Shown: positions 31,001 through 40,256 of the stretch, in pieces
Layout of the letters: each line of letters starts with the position of its first letter
How positions within the stretch are numbered: position 1 is the first letter of the stretch
Assembly: GCA_028281765.1 (NCBI GenBank)
Contig: JANQJF010000056.1
Coordinates: 1 to 64,000 of the forward strand
Reading direction: 5' to 3'
DNA: 64,000 bases
From: Planctomycetota bacterium
GTDB taxonomy: Bacteria > Planctomycetota > UBA1135 > UBA2386
The notes under the pieces: generated by a model
Told to the model about the DNA's origin: nothing
The model's input: the letters and a program-made list of their open reading frames with translations, nothing else
Database searches by the model: none
Translations under genes and position numbers: made by a program

Positions 31001-33208
31001 ATGTCCCTCCCGACTCTCGGTCGGTGTACCTCCCTTGCTCAGCACGCGCTGACCGTTTCTCTGCTCGCCTCGCCCGCTTTCGCACAAGTGGTCGGCGCCG
31101 GCTGCCCCGGCTCGAACGGCACGACGCCGTTCATGTCCGGTCCCGCGACCATCGGTCTCGGTTCCACCGTGACCGCGACCGCGAACGGCCTCCCGCCGAA
31201 CATCGCCGATGCCGTCCTGATGATGGTCGGGGTGAACTCGGTGCAGGCGACGGTTCCCCTCAACGTAGTCGGCATGCCGGGGTGCACGCTCCTGCATGTG
31301 CCGAACGTGTTCGTGCCCGTGCCCAAGTTCGGCACGCAGGCGCTCTTCACGATCCAGGTCTCGCAGGATCCGGTGTTCGTCGGCTCGACGCTGAAGTTCC
31401 AGGCGTTCGCCTTCGACCGTCCGTTCCCGCCGGGCGTGCAACCCAACCCGTTCGGCGCGATCACGTCGGACATGCTCATCACGACGATCAACGCCGCGCC
31501 TTTGACGCGGACGGTCAGCGAAGAGTTCGACAGCAACGCCAATGTCGATACCGCGGTGTCGTCCGCGGACCTCGGCCTCGACTCCACCGGCGGGTACCTC
31601 GGCCTCGGCGATGTCGGCGGCACCGGGATCCACGGTGCGTTCGATCTCTCGCTGTTCCCGGTCGATCCCGAAGGCGCGCGCGTCTGGGACACCGACCAGC
31701 CGCTCGTGATTCCGAGCAGCAACACGCTGCTGGATCAGGGCAACATCACGATCTTCGACGGCAACGCCGAGTTCTCCGAGTTCTCGCTCCCGCCGACCGC
31801 GACTTTCAAGATCGTCGGTTCGAAGGTGCCGGTGATCCGCGTCAGCGGCGAGATCGTCGTCGCTGGTGAGATCGACGTGAGCGGCAGCGATTCGCCGCCC
31901 GCGGTCTCCCCGACCGGCGGCCCGGGTGGTGCTGGTGGTGCCGGCGGTGGTGCCGGTGGCCGCGGTGCCGATGCGTTCTTGCCCGCGGTTCCGCCGGCGG
32001 TCAACATGCCGACCGCCGCGAACTCCGGCGACAACGGCGACGACGCGATGGCGCCGGCCAGTTCCGGTTACGCCGGCATGGTCGGTGGCACCGGTGGTCA
32101 GGGCGCGCCGCTCTGGCCCGCGTCGGGGCTCCACACGGACGTCGACACGCTCGTCTCGAACTTCTACAGCGGGAAGCAGATCACCGGCGGTGGCGGCGGT
32201 GGCTACAGCGGCGCCGGTGGCGTCGGAACGATCCCGGTCCAGCTCGTCACGCCGACGCAGCCCGGTCTGCTCGCGCCGCCCGCGCTCGGCGGTGCGTCCG
32301 TGCCGTTCATGTTGCCGCCAGCTGGCGTGCAGTCGCTGGATCACTTCGCGGTCGGCGGATCCGGCGGTGGAGGCGGCGGCTCGGTGTCCACGCTCGTGCG
32401 CCCGGCGATCCTGTCGCCGGTCTGGATGCGGTGGATCCACGGCTTCGGCGGTGGTGGCGGCGGCGGCGTCGTCGCCCTGCGCGTCGGAGGCCAGCTGACG
32501 GTCTCCCCTGGCGGCTCGATCTCCGCTCGCGGCGGCGACGGCGCCGAGAGCCTGAACAACACGTTCAGCTCGCGCGGCACTTCGGCCGCAGGCGGTGGCT
32601 CGGGTGGCTCGGTCTTGCTCCAGGTCGATGGCAACTCGAACCTGCTGGGCACGATCGACGTGTCCGGTGGGGACGGTGGTGTGCACACCGCGTCCGCGCC
32701 GGGCGCCGCGTTCGCCGAATCGCGTGGTGGAGACGGCAGCCATGGCTTCGTCCGTCTCGAGCGGTCTTTCCCGCTGGCGGTGAGCCAGCTCGGCACGGTG
32801 TTGGGTCCCCCGACTCTCGTCGATGGCGAGAACACCGGGATGCTCTTCGACCGCGACCCCCGCACGATGGCGCGCTCGAACTGGTTCTTCATGCCGGCGT
32901 CGCTGCCCCGTACGTTGCTGCGTTACGAGATCCACGCGCGCATCGATGGCGCGTTCCAGCTCCTGACCGACAACCCGAGCGGCCCGAACCCCGCGAACGT
33001 CCCGGGCAACCCGGTGCAGATCTTCCTGCAGGGTGCGGACGTCGATCCGGGTACGCTCCAGCCGCTGGCGCCGCCGGCCCCGTGGGTCGACAACGTCACC
33101 GATCTCGGCCAGACCAGCCCCACGGGCTTCCGATTCATCCTGATCCTCGATCGCACGCTCGCGAACGACATCCGGATCGACAAGGTCGACGTGATCTACA
33201 ACGGCTGA
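31001..33208 (+). CDS. glycine-rich secreted surface protein with N-terminal two-Cys module
   Basis: A 735-residue exported protein. ATG 31001 follows CGGAG; a signal peptide ends near SPAFA. The N-terminal ~134 residues (31091-31492) are the shared module: VGAGCPGSNG near the start, GMPGCTLLHV in the middle, then LKFQAFAFDR and SDMLITTIN. A beta-rich region follows, then glycine-rich tracts (GGPGGAGGAGGGAGG and GGGGGGYSGAGG) in a pattern also seen in planctomycete and myxobacterial surface proteins. It is likely part of the cell surface. The hairpin after its stop overlaps the sbcD start. Confidence 0.75.
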   Translation: MSLPTLGRCTSLAQHALTVSLLASPAFAQVVGAGCPGSNGTTPFMSGPATIGLGSTVTATANGLPPNIADAVLMMVGVNSVQATVPLNVVGMPGCTLLHVPNVFVPVPKFGTQALFTIQVSQDPVFVGSTLKFQAFAFDRPFPPGVQPNPFGAITSDMLITTINAAPLTRTVSEEFDSNANVDTAVSSADLGLDSTGGYLGLGDVGGTGIHGAFDLSLFPVDPEGARVWDTDQPLVIPSSNTLLDQGNITIFDGNAEFSEFSLPPTATFKIVGSKVPVIRVSGEIVVAGEIDVSGSDSPPAVSPTGGPGGAGGAGGGAGGRGADAFLPAVPPAVNMPTAANSGDNGDDAMAPASSGYAGMVGGTGGQGAPLWPASGLHTDVDTLVSNFYSGKQITGGGGGGYSGAGGVGTIPVQLVTPTQPGLLAPPALGGASVPFMLPPAGVQSLDHFAVGGSGGGGGGSVSTLVRPAILSPVWMRWIHGFGGGGGGGVVALRVGGQLTVSPGGSISARGGDGAESLNNTFSSRGTSAAGGGSGGSVLLQVDGNSNLLGTIDVSGGDGGVHTASAPGAAFAESRGGDGSHGFVRLERSFPLAVSQLGTVLGPPTLVDGENTGMLFDRDPRTMARSNWFFMPASLPRTLLRYEIHARIDGAFQLLTDNPSGPNPANVPGNPVQIFLQGADVDPGTLQPLAPPAPWVDNVTDLGQTSPTGFRFILILDRTLANDIRIDKVDVIYNG

Positions 33209-33240
33209 TCAAGTCTCTGGCGACGTGCCGCGTCGCACCC

Positions 33241-33270
33241 GAGAATGCGGAGCCGTTGCTCCGCATTCTC
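33241..33270 (+). promoter_or_regulatory. perfect hairpin covering the sbcD start codon
   Basis: GAGAATGCGGAGC-CGTT-GCTCCGCATTCTC is a perfect 13-bp stem with a 4-base loop. The TTG start of sbcD (33256) is in the loop and the only purine-rich stretch (GGAG, 33249-33252) is in the left arm, so folding would hide the initiation site. It lies 33 bases after the upstream stop, but no T-run follows, so a regulatory hairpin is at least as likely as a terminator. Confidence 0.55.
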
Positions 33271-34515
33271 CACACCGCTGACTGGCACCTCGGCCACGCG
33301 CTGCACTCGCTGCCGCGCGACCTCGAGCACGCGCGATTCCTCGCGTGGCTCGGGGACACGATCGAAGAGCACGACGTCGACTCTCTGCTGATTTGCGGCG
33401 ACGTGTTCGAGACGATCAACCCGCCGGCTACCGCGCTCGGGGCGTTCTACCGTTTCCTCGCAGATGCGCGCGCGCGGCGCCCCGCGCTCGACATCGTCGT
33501 GATCGCGGGCAACCACGATTCCGCCGCGCGGCTGGAAGCAGCGGCCCCGCTCCTCGAAGCGATCGGGGTGCGGGCGATCGGCAACGTCCGTCGCTTCGCG
33601 GATGGCTCGCTCGACGCGGACCGACTCTGCGTGCCGCTCCGCGACGCGAACGGCAAGGTCGCCGCGATGTGTGCGGCCGTTCCGTTTCTCCGCGCGGCGG
33701 ATCTGCGGCCGGGCGAGATCGCGGACGACCAAGACGAGTTGATCGAAGGCGTGCGAGACGTGTACGCGCGCGTGTTCGACGTCTTGCGACAGCGCCGAGT
33801 CGACGATCAGGCGACGATCGCGCTCGGCCACTGCTTCATGGTGGGCACTGAGCTGTCGGTGCTGAGCGAGCGGCGTATCCTCGGCGGCAACCAGCACGCT
33901 CTGCCGGTCGACATCTTCCCCGGAGACGTGTCCTACGCGGCGCTCGGCCACCTCCACAAAGCGCAGCGGGTCGGTCCGCGGGAGCACGTCCGCTACAGCG
34001 GTTCGCCGATTCCGCTGTCGATGGGGGAGATCGACTATCGGCATCAGGTCGTCGTCGCCGAGTTCGATGGACCGCAGTGCACCGAGATTCGACCGGTGAC
34101 CGTGCCGCGCACGGTCGAGTTCATGCGGGTGCCCAAGCGCGGCTTCGGCACGATCGACGCGGTCTGCGCGGAGCTCACCGAACTCGCGGAGCTCGAGCCG
34201 GGTGTGACCGATGCCCTGCGCCCGTTTCTGGAAGTGCGGGTCGCGCTCGAGAAGCCGGAGCCGGACTTGCGTCGCCGGATCGACGAGGCGCTCGACGGGC
34301 GCGCGCCTCGACTCGTGAAGCTGACGACGCAGCGCACTGGCCACGGGCGCAGCCTCGCCGAACAGGCGCCGCCCGACCGGGATCTCGGGGATCTCGAGCC
34401 CGAGGCCGTGTTCCGTCAGGCCTACGCGCGAGCGCACTCCGGCGATCCCGACACCGAGTTGCTCGACGAGTTCGCCGCGCTCCTCGAGGACGTCCGTGGG
34501 GAGGACGCGACGTGA
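33256..34515 (+). CDS. sbcD: exonuclease subunit SbcD (Mre11-like)
   Basis: Nuclease subunit of SbcCD, which processes DNA ends and cuts hairpins. The 419-residue protein starts at TTG in LLRILHTADWHLGH, the family N-terminus. Metal-binding motifs of the phosphoesterase core are visible: DWHLGH, LICGDVFE, IAGNHDS, LGHCFM and LGHLHKAQ. The C-terminal capping domain follows, with PVTVPRTVEFMRV. Frame-upstream sequence belongs to the previous gene. It overlaps sbcC by four bases (GTGA), so the two are coupled. The start lies in a perfect hairpin. Confidence 0.93.
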   Translation: MLRILHTADWHLGHALHSLPRDLEHARFLAWLGDTIEEHDVDSLLICGDVFETINPPATALGAFYRFLADARARRPALDIVVIAGNHDSAARLEAAAPLLEAIGVRAIGNVRRFADGSLDADRLCVPLRDANGKVAAMCAAVPFLRAADLRPGEIADDQDELIEGVRDVYARVFDVLRQRRVDDQATIALGHCFMVGTELSVLSERRILGGNQHALPVDIFPGDVSYAALGHLHKAQRVGPREHVRYSGSPIPLSMGEIDYRHQVVVAEFDGPQCTEIRPVTVPRTVEFMRVPKRGFGTIDAVCAELTELAELEPGVTDALRPFLEVRVALEKPEPDLRRRIDEALDGRAPRLVKLTTQRTGHGRSLAEQAPPDRDLGDLEPEAVFRQAYARAHSGDPDTELLDEFAALLEDVRGEDAT

Positions 34516-37500
34516 GGGTTTTCGCGATACGCGGTGAGAACCTCGCGAGCCTCGCGACACGTTTCGAGGTCGATCTCTCGGCGGAGCCGCTCGCGCGCGC
34601 CGGTCTGTTCGCGATCACGGGTCCTGTCGGTGCGGGCAAGAGCACGCTGCTCGACGCGCTGTGCCTGCCGCTGTTCGATCGCACGCCGCGTCTCGCAGAT
34701 CGTGGCGGCGTCATGATCGGCGACGTCGACGACGTCACGCGGATCTCGTCGCACGACGTGCGCGGGATCCTGCGACGCGGCGCGGGGAGCGGCTGGGCCG
34801 AGGTCGAGTTCCAGGGCCACACCGGCAAGCGCCTGCGCGCGCGATGGTCGGTACGGCGCGCGCGCAATCGGTCGGACGGACGCTTCCAACCGCAGACCAT
34901 CTCGCTCGTCGACGTCGCGAGCGAGCAGGAGGTCGGCGGATCGAAGACGGAGACGCTGCAACGCATCGAGCAGGAGCTCGGTCTGACGTTCGAGCAATTC
35001 CGCCGCTCGATCATGCTTGCGCAGGGTGAGTTCGCGACGTTCCTGCGCGCGAAGTCCGCCGATCGAGCGGCGCTGCTCGAGCGTATGACCGACACTTCGA
35101 TCTACGGCGATCTGTCTCGTCGTGCGCATGAGCGTGCGAGTGACGTCGCGCGGGAGATCGGCCTGCTCGAACGCGAGCGTGACGCGATCGCCGTGCTCGA
35201 CGAGGAGGCGCGGGTGGAACTCGACGCTCGCTTCGCCGAGGCCGACGCGGCCGCGACCCGCGCCGAGCAGCTCGACAAGCTCTTGGCGGATCGAGTCGCG
35301 CTCGAACGCGAGGTCACCGAGCTCGAGGCCGCGATCGAGAGCGCCAGGCGCGAGGCGGAGGTCGCGGCGACTGCGGAGCAGGAGTCTTCTCGAGTAGTCG
35401 ATGCGTCGCGTGACGCTATCCGGATTCACGACGCGGAAGTCGCGGCGCGGCAGCCCGAGATCGATACGGCGCGTCGCCTGGACGTCGCGATCGCCGAGCT
35501 GACCCGGAGCTGCGAGGCGCGTGGAACCGAGCTCGAACGGAACGAGGGCGTTCTCGCGGTCGCGCGGCGCGCGCTACGGCGGGGCGGGGATGCCTCGATG
35601 GCCGAGCTGCCCGCCGACTGGGCGGACTTCCAGCGCGAGGTGAAACGATTCGCGGAGGTCGCGTCCAAGTTGCGCGATGCGGAGCAAGCGCTCGAGAGCG
35701 CGCGGGGCGCGCGTGAGAAGGCCGCGGCGGCGTTGGCCGGCGCCGCGGCGCGGCGTGACGTGGCGCAGACCGAACTCGACGCGGTGGGCGGAGACCCGGT
35801 CGACCGCTCCGAAGAGCTCGCGACGCGGCGCGATGCTCTCGATGGCGTGCGCGAGCGACTCCAGGTGTTGCACCGATGGAGCGAGCGAGCGGTCGCGCGG
35901 GACACGGCCGTGGAGAGTCGCGAGGCAGCCTATGTGGAGCGCGGCCGCGCGGACGCTCTCGTCGCGGATTGCGAGCAGAGCGTCGCGCGCAGTCGCACGA
36001 GCCTGGAGTCCGCGCGTCGCAAGCTCGAGTCGGCACGGCGCGATCGTGCGCTCGACGAGTATCGCGGCCACCTAGTCGAGGGCGAGGCGTGTCCGTTGTG
36101 CGGGGCGACCGAACATCCCCGCGCGCACGGCGAGCATGCCGAGGACGAGTCGGTCGTAGATCTGGCGGCTGCCCACGATCGTGCGCAGGAGCTTTGCACC
36201 GAGCAGGTGAGCGCACTCGCCGCGGCACGCGAACGCGCGCGGCAGGCGGCAGGCGTCGTCGCGCATGCTCGCAACGAGTGGGAGCGGGCCGAGGCGGCGG
36301 TCGAGGAGGTGCGCATCCTCGCGGATGAAGCGCGCGCGACCTTCGCCGACGAGACACTGCCCGAAGCGCCGGCCGAGCTCGAGCCGGAGTGTCGCGAGCG
36401 GCTGGCGCGCATCGATCGCGAACTCAAGGAGATCAAGTCGCACGAGCGCGACGAGCGCGCGCGAGCTCAGCTCTCCAAGCAGCGCAAGGACGCGTGGATC
36501 GCGGCGCTGAACGAGGCGCAGGAGGGGGAGCGAGATCTCCGCGAACGCGATCGGGCGATTGGGCACTTCGAGAGCGCGCGTCTCGAGCTAGCGGATCGCG
36601 ACGCGGACGTGCGTCACGCGCTCGGGGAGATCCTCGACGCGCGCGCGGCGTCGTTGGAGGTCGCGCGGGCCGAGCTGGAGTCGCTTCGCGGCGACCGGAC
36701 GGTCAAGGTGAGCGAGCGTGGCGCGTTGCTCGAAGGCCGGTCGATCGAAGACGTGGAGCGACAGGCGCGAGAGCGCCGAGAACAGCTCGAGAAAGACGTC
36801 GACCGAGCGCGCGACGGGCACGCCGCAGTCGTCAAGCGAGCGGCGTCCGCTACCACGGCCCGTGACGGTGCCGTGACGCGGCACGCAGAACTCGCGAAGC
36901 GTCTCTCTGCGCATCGCGATCGGTTCGCCGAGGCTGCCCGGGAGACCGGCGTCGACAACGACGACGATGCGGTACGGCAGGCGCGCGAGCGCACGCGCCG
37001 GGCGCGAGCCGACCTGGAGGTGCAGCGCAGCCTCGACGACAAGGCCAGGTCGCGGCGTGGCGATCTCGCACGGCGCATCGAGACGCAGCGAGGCGCTGCG
37101 CGGCCACGTCTCGCGCTCGCCGAGTTGATTGGCTCCGCGGACGGTCGCAAGTTCCGGGCGTTCGCGCAGGGTCTGAGTTTCGAGCACCTCATCGCACACG
37201 CGAACCGCCATCTCGACGAACTGACGCCTCGATACCGGCTGCAGCGTGTCGCGGGCGAGCATCTCGATCTGCAGGTCGTCGACTGCGAAATGGGAGACGA
37301 GGTTCGATCGATTCAGAGTCTCTCGGGCGGCGAGAGCTTCATCGTGTCACTCGCGCTCGCACTCGGGCTCGCGTCGATGGCCGCGCGTCACGTGGCGTTC
37401 GAGACGCTCTTCATCGACGAGGGCCTCGGTACGCTGGATCCCGACACGCTGGAGACGGTGCTGTCGGCGCTCGACGCGCTGCAGGCGACCGGGTACCAGG

Positions 37501-37667
37501 TCGGCGTGATCTCGCACGTCGAAGGGTTGGCCGAACGGGTCGGCGCGCGGATCGAGGTCGTCAAGCTGGGCGGAGGCCGGAGCGAAGTGCGGGTCGTCGA
37601 CTCGGTGCGCGGCGAACTCGGAGTCGCGCGGCGCGAAGACGGAGAGGAGTCGGTGTGCGCGAGCTGA
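34512..37667 (+). CDS. sbcC: exonuclease subunit SbcC (Rad50-like)
   Basis: SMC-like ATPase partner of SbcD. The 1051-residue chain has the N-terminal Walker A GPVGAGKS (residues 37-44), long arginine/glutamate-rich coiled coils, the zinc-hook CPLC (527-530) at the middle, and the C-terminal ABC signature SLSGGESFIVSLALALG then Walker B ETLFIDEGLGTLD. Length fits the family. GTG 34512 overlaps the sbcD stop. The last 13 bases overlap the start of an acyl-CoA synthetase gene, which is an unusual partner for sbcCD. Confidence 0.95.
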   Translation: MRVFAIRGENLASLATRFEVDLSAEPLARAGLFAITGPVGAGKSTLLDALCLPLFDRTPRLADRGGVMIGDVDDVTRISSHDVRGILRRGAGSGWAEVEFQGHTGKRLRARWSVRRARNRSDGRFQPQTISLVDVASEQEVGGSKTETLQRIEQELGLTFEQFRRSIMLAQGEFATFLRAKSADRAALLERMTDTSIYGDLSRRAHERASDVAREIGLLERERDAIAVLDEEARVELDARFAEADAAATRAEQLDKLLADRVALEREVTELEAAIESARREAEVAATAEQESSRVVDASRDAIRIHDAEVAARQPEIDTARRLDVAIAELTRSCEARGTELERNEGVLAVARRALRRGGDASMAELPADWADFQREVKRFAEVASKLRDAEQALESARGAREKAAAALAGAAARRDVAQTELDAVGGDPVDRSEELATRRDALDGVRERLQVLHRWSERAVARDTAVESREAAYVERGRADALVADCEQSVARSRTSLESARRKLESARRDRALDEYRGHLVEGEACPLCGATEHPRAHGEHAEDESVVDLAAAHDRAQELCTEQVSALAAARERARQAAGVVAHARNEWERAEAAVEEVRILADEARATFADETLPEAPAELEPECRERLARIDRELKEIKSHERDERARAQLSKQRKDAWIAALNEAQEGERDLRERDRAIGHFESARLELADRDADVRHALGEILDARAASLEVARAELESLRGDRTVKVSERGALLEGRSIEDVERQARERREQLEKDVDRARDGHAAVVKRAASATTARDGAVTRHAELAKRLSAHRDRFAEAARETGVDNDDDAVRQARERTRRARADLEVQRSLDDKARSRRGDLARRIETQRGAARPRLALAELIGSADGRKFRAFAQGLSFEHLIAHANRHLDELTPRYRLQRVAGEHLDLQVVDCEMGDEVRSIQSLSGGESFIVSLALALGLASMAARHVAFETLFIDEGLGTLDPDTLETVLSALDALQATGYQVGVISHVEGLAERVGARIEVVKLGGGRSEVRVVDSVRGELGVARREDGEESVCAS

Positions 37668-39178
37668 CGGTCGGTTCCCTGTTTCGGGAGCGGGCGCGTA
37701 TCTCGCCGGACTCGGTGGCGCTCGCGGATGTGCAGCGCGCCTGGACCTACCGTGAGCTCGATCGTCGCACCGACGCGCTCGCCGTCGGCTTGCGAGCTCG
37801 CGGTCTCGAGCGGGGAGACCGCATCGCGGTGCTCTCCGAGAACCGCGTCGAGTACGTCGAGCTGCTCCTCGCGGCCGCGAAACTCGGCGCGGTGCTCGCG
37901 TGCCAGAACTGGCGGCTTGCGCCACCCGAACTCGAACACTGCCTCCGCCTCGTCGAACCGAAGCTTGTCGTGACCTCCGAGCGACACGCGGAGATGCTGG
38001 CGAACGTCGCGCCGTCCGGCGCGGCCTCGTGGACGTTCGGAGACGAGTTCGAAGACGCCGCGAGTTCGTCTGCGGCACCACTCGGGATCGAGGCGCAGCC
38101 CGAAGACGCTCTGCTGATCCTCTACACGAGTGGCACGACGGGGTTGCCGAAGGGCGCCGCGATCAGCCACCGCGCCGAGCTCGCGCGCGGGGCGGTCGCC
38201 GGTTCGGACTACGTGCTCCGGCCGTCGGACACGTTCGTCGCGTGGCCTCCGCTCTACCACATGGCGGGCACCGACCTCACGATCACGACGCTGCTCGGTG
38301 GCGGCAAGGTCGTCGTCGTCGACGGATTCGATCCGGCCCGTCTGTGCGAACTCATCGCGAACGAGCCGCTCGGCTGGCTCGTGCTGATGCCGGGCATGGT
38401 GCAGCCGATGATCGACGAGCTGCGCGCACGAGGCGTCGTGCCGCGTGGCGTCGCGCAGTGCGGAGCGATGGCCGATCTCGTCCCGGCGCACCAGATCGCC
38501 GAGGTGTCGCGCCTCCTCGATGCGCCCTACGTCAACACGTTCGGATCGACTGAGACGGGACTGCCTCCGGCGTCGGCCGGAGTCTTCGCGCCGGGCGTCG
38601 CGCCGACGTCCCTTTCGAAGACGCAGTCGGGGCAGTGCGAGATTCGCCTCGTCGGCTCGGACGATCGAGAGGTCGAAACTGGACAGCCGGGCGAGCTCAC
38701 GATCCGGGGCCCGACCGTCTTCAGCGGCTACTGGAACGCGGACGACGTCAACGCGCGAGACTTCCGCGGCGGCTGGTTCCACCTCGGCGACGTCTTCGTG
38801 CGCAACGCCGACGGCACGCTCGACTTCGTCGATCGGGCCAAGTATCTGATCAAGTCCGGCGGGGAGAACGTGTATCCGGCCGAGATCGAGCGCGTGCTCC
38901 TGGCTGACGATCGCGTTGCAGACGCGGTCGTCGTGAAGCGCAAGGACGATCGCTGGGGCGAAGTCCCGGTCGCGCTCGTCGTGCGTCGCGACGAGTCGCT
39001 GTCAGCACACGACTTGTTCGCCCGTTGCGAAGCACAGCTCGCGCGCTTCAAGCAGCCGCAGGCGATCGGGTTCGTGCCGCCTGCGGCGTTGCCGCGCAGC
39101 ACCACCGGCAAGATTCAGCGCGGTGAGATCGAGTCTCGGCTCGACGGGTTCGAACTCACTCCGAGAGCAGGTCCGTGA
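37655..39178 (+). CDS. acyl-CoA synthetase (AMP-forming)
   Basis: A 507-residue ANL-family ligase that activates a carboxylic acid with ATP and CoA. The P-loop is LILYTSGTTGLPKGAAIS, the A5-like motif is VNTFGSTETG and the A8 region is DFVDRAKYLIKSGGENVYPA, with the catalytic lysine region PRSTTGKIQRGEI near the C-terminus. It resembles medium- or long-chain fatty-acid ligases; the substrate is not known. GTG 37655 lies after GGAGAGGAG and overlaps the sbcC end by 13 bases. It ends in a 23-base tail-to-tail overlap with the DUF4388 gene on the other strand. Confidence 0.9.
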   Translation: MRELTVGSLFRERARISPDSVALADVQRAWTYRELDRRTDALAVGLRARGLERGDRIAVLSENRVEYVELLLAAAKLGAVLACQNWRLAPPELEHCLRLVEPKLVVTSERHAEMLANVAPSGAASWTFGDEFEDAASSSAAPLGIEAQPEDALLILYTSGTTGLPKGAAISHRAELARGAVAGSDYVLRPSDTFVAWPPLYHMAGTDLTITTLLGGGKVVVVDGFDPARLCELIANEPLGWLVLMPGMVQPMIDELRARGVVPRGVAQCGAMADLVPAHQIAEVSRLLDAPYVNTFGSTETGLPPASAGVFAPGVAPTSLSKTQSGQCEIRLVGSDDREVETGQPGELTIRGPTVFSGYWNADDVNARDFRGGWFHLGDVFVRNADGTLDFVDRAKYLIKSGGENVYPAEIERVLLADDRVADAVVVKRKDDRWGEVPVALVVRRDESLSAHDLFARCEAQLARFKQPQAIGFVPPAALPRSTTGKIQRGEIESRLDGFELTPRAGP

Positions 39179-40190
39179 CGTTCATATGGACGCGGTCGTC
39201 CTCGGTCGGCGACCCGCCCTCGGCGAACGTGAAGGCCGAGTCCGTCGCGCGGAACGCGCGCAGCAGGCGGTGCCGAATCTGGTATTCGAGCGCGCGGCGC
39301 AGCTCGCTGAGCGGCACGAACTCTTCGTTCGCGATCGCTTGGCCGAGGCGGGTCGAGTCGTCGTGGTTCGCCATGAACTCCTCGAGTTCTTGGCTCGTGA
39401 CGAGGCCGAAGCCGACGAGCACTTCGCCGAGGCGCTGACCGCGCGGCGGCTTGTCCGTCGACGAGAACACGAGGTGGCCGTCGACGATCTCGAAGATCAG
39501 CGTTTCTTCGTTGGTCTTGACGCGCAGCGTGCCGGTCTTGTTGCTCTGGCCGATGAACTGGAACACCGAGCGCAACGGCAGGCTCTCGTTGGTGCCCTGC
39601 AACGTGACCTCGAGGTTCTCGCCGTCCGAAGTGCGCGGCGGGCAGTCCCGCGACAGGTCTTCCATCAGAAGGTCCGCGCACCGATGCATCGGCGGGCAGT
39701 CTTCTTCGGGAAGGTCATCGATCGGATCGAGCGTCGCCGGGACCGAAATCCCCGGCGCCGAGGACGGCGCCATGTTCCAGGATCCACCCGTCGGGTCTTC
39801 GTGCGCCTTGTGCTTCCGAGGCGCGGCTTGCGCGGCGGCCTTGGCGTCCGGAGCCGGATCGGGCGGCTCGTGCGTTTCCGCCTGCGGCGTCGGCGTGTTC
39901 CACTCGATGAAGCGCGCTCCCGACGTTCGCTGAGCGACCTCTTCCTTCGGCGCGGTTTCCGCGTCGAACGTCGCCTGGATCGTCGTGGCGAGCTCTTCCG
40001 AGGTCTTCTTCAGCGATTCCAAGATCGGGCGGTCGTCACCGATCGGGATCGAGAAGGTCTGGAACTGCGACAGCATCCCGGTGAGTGTCGCGGCGAGCCG
40101 TTCGAGCTCGGCGGCAAAGCCTCCGATCTGCGAGTTCGCAGTGGCCGTTCCGGTGGCGTGGGCGTCGGACATGCGCTTTCTATCGGACAT
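39156..40190 (-). CDS. DUF4388 (PATAN-like) domain protein
   Basis: A 344-residue cytosolic protein. The N-terminal ~70 residues are a predicted helix (FAAELERLAATLTGMLSQFQ), followed by a Pro/Ala-rich linker, and the C-terminal ~170 residues are a DUF4388/PATAN-like unit: SVFQFIGQSNKTGTLRVKT, GHLVFSSTDKPPRGQRLGEV, then an MshE-N-like helical part with LVTSQELEEFMANHD and ELRRALEYQIRHRLLRAF. Such domains occur with two-component, Ras-like and gliding or type IV pilus regulators. A paralogue lies at 61722-62747. The first Met (40190) was kept; MSDAHATG (40172) is also possible. It overlaps the acyl-CoA synthetase tail to tail. Confidence 0.82.
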   Translation of the reverse strand: MSDRKRMSDAHATGTATANSQIGGFAAELERLAATLTGMLSQFQTFSIPIGDDRPILESLKKTSEELATTIQATFDAETAPKEEVAQRTSGARFIEWNTPTPQAETHEPPDPAPDAKAAAQAAPRKHKAHEDPTGGSWNMAPSSAPGISVPATLDPIDDLPEEDCPPMHRCADLLMEDLSRDCPPRTSDGENLEVTLQGTNESLPLRSVFQFIGQSNKTGTLRVKTNEETLIFEIVDGHLVFSSTDKPPRGQRLGEVLVGFGLVTSQELEEFMANHDDSTRLGQAIANEEFVPLSELRRALEYQIRHRLLRAFRATDSAFTFAEGGSPTEDDRVHMNVTDLLSE

Positions 40191-40256
40191 TCCCAACGGA
40201 CAGGCGTTTGCCGACCGGGACACTCCCATGTCAAGGGATCGAACGGGCCCGCCGAA

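Noticed and set aside
30920..32935. 671-codon minus-strand frame opposite the glycine-rich protein
   Set aside because: Arg/Asp/His-rich shadow; the plus frame has a signal peptide and the recurring module.
33209..33255. Upstream extension of sbcD into the gap
   Set aside because: There is no start codon with a proper site and the SbcD N-terminus begins at the TTG.
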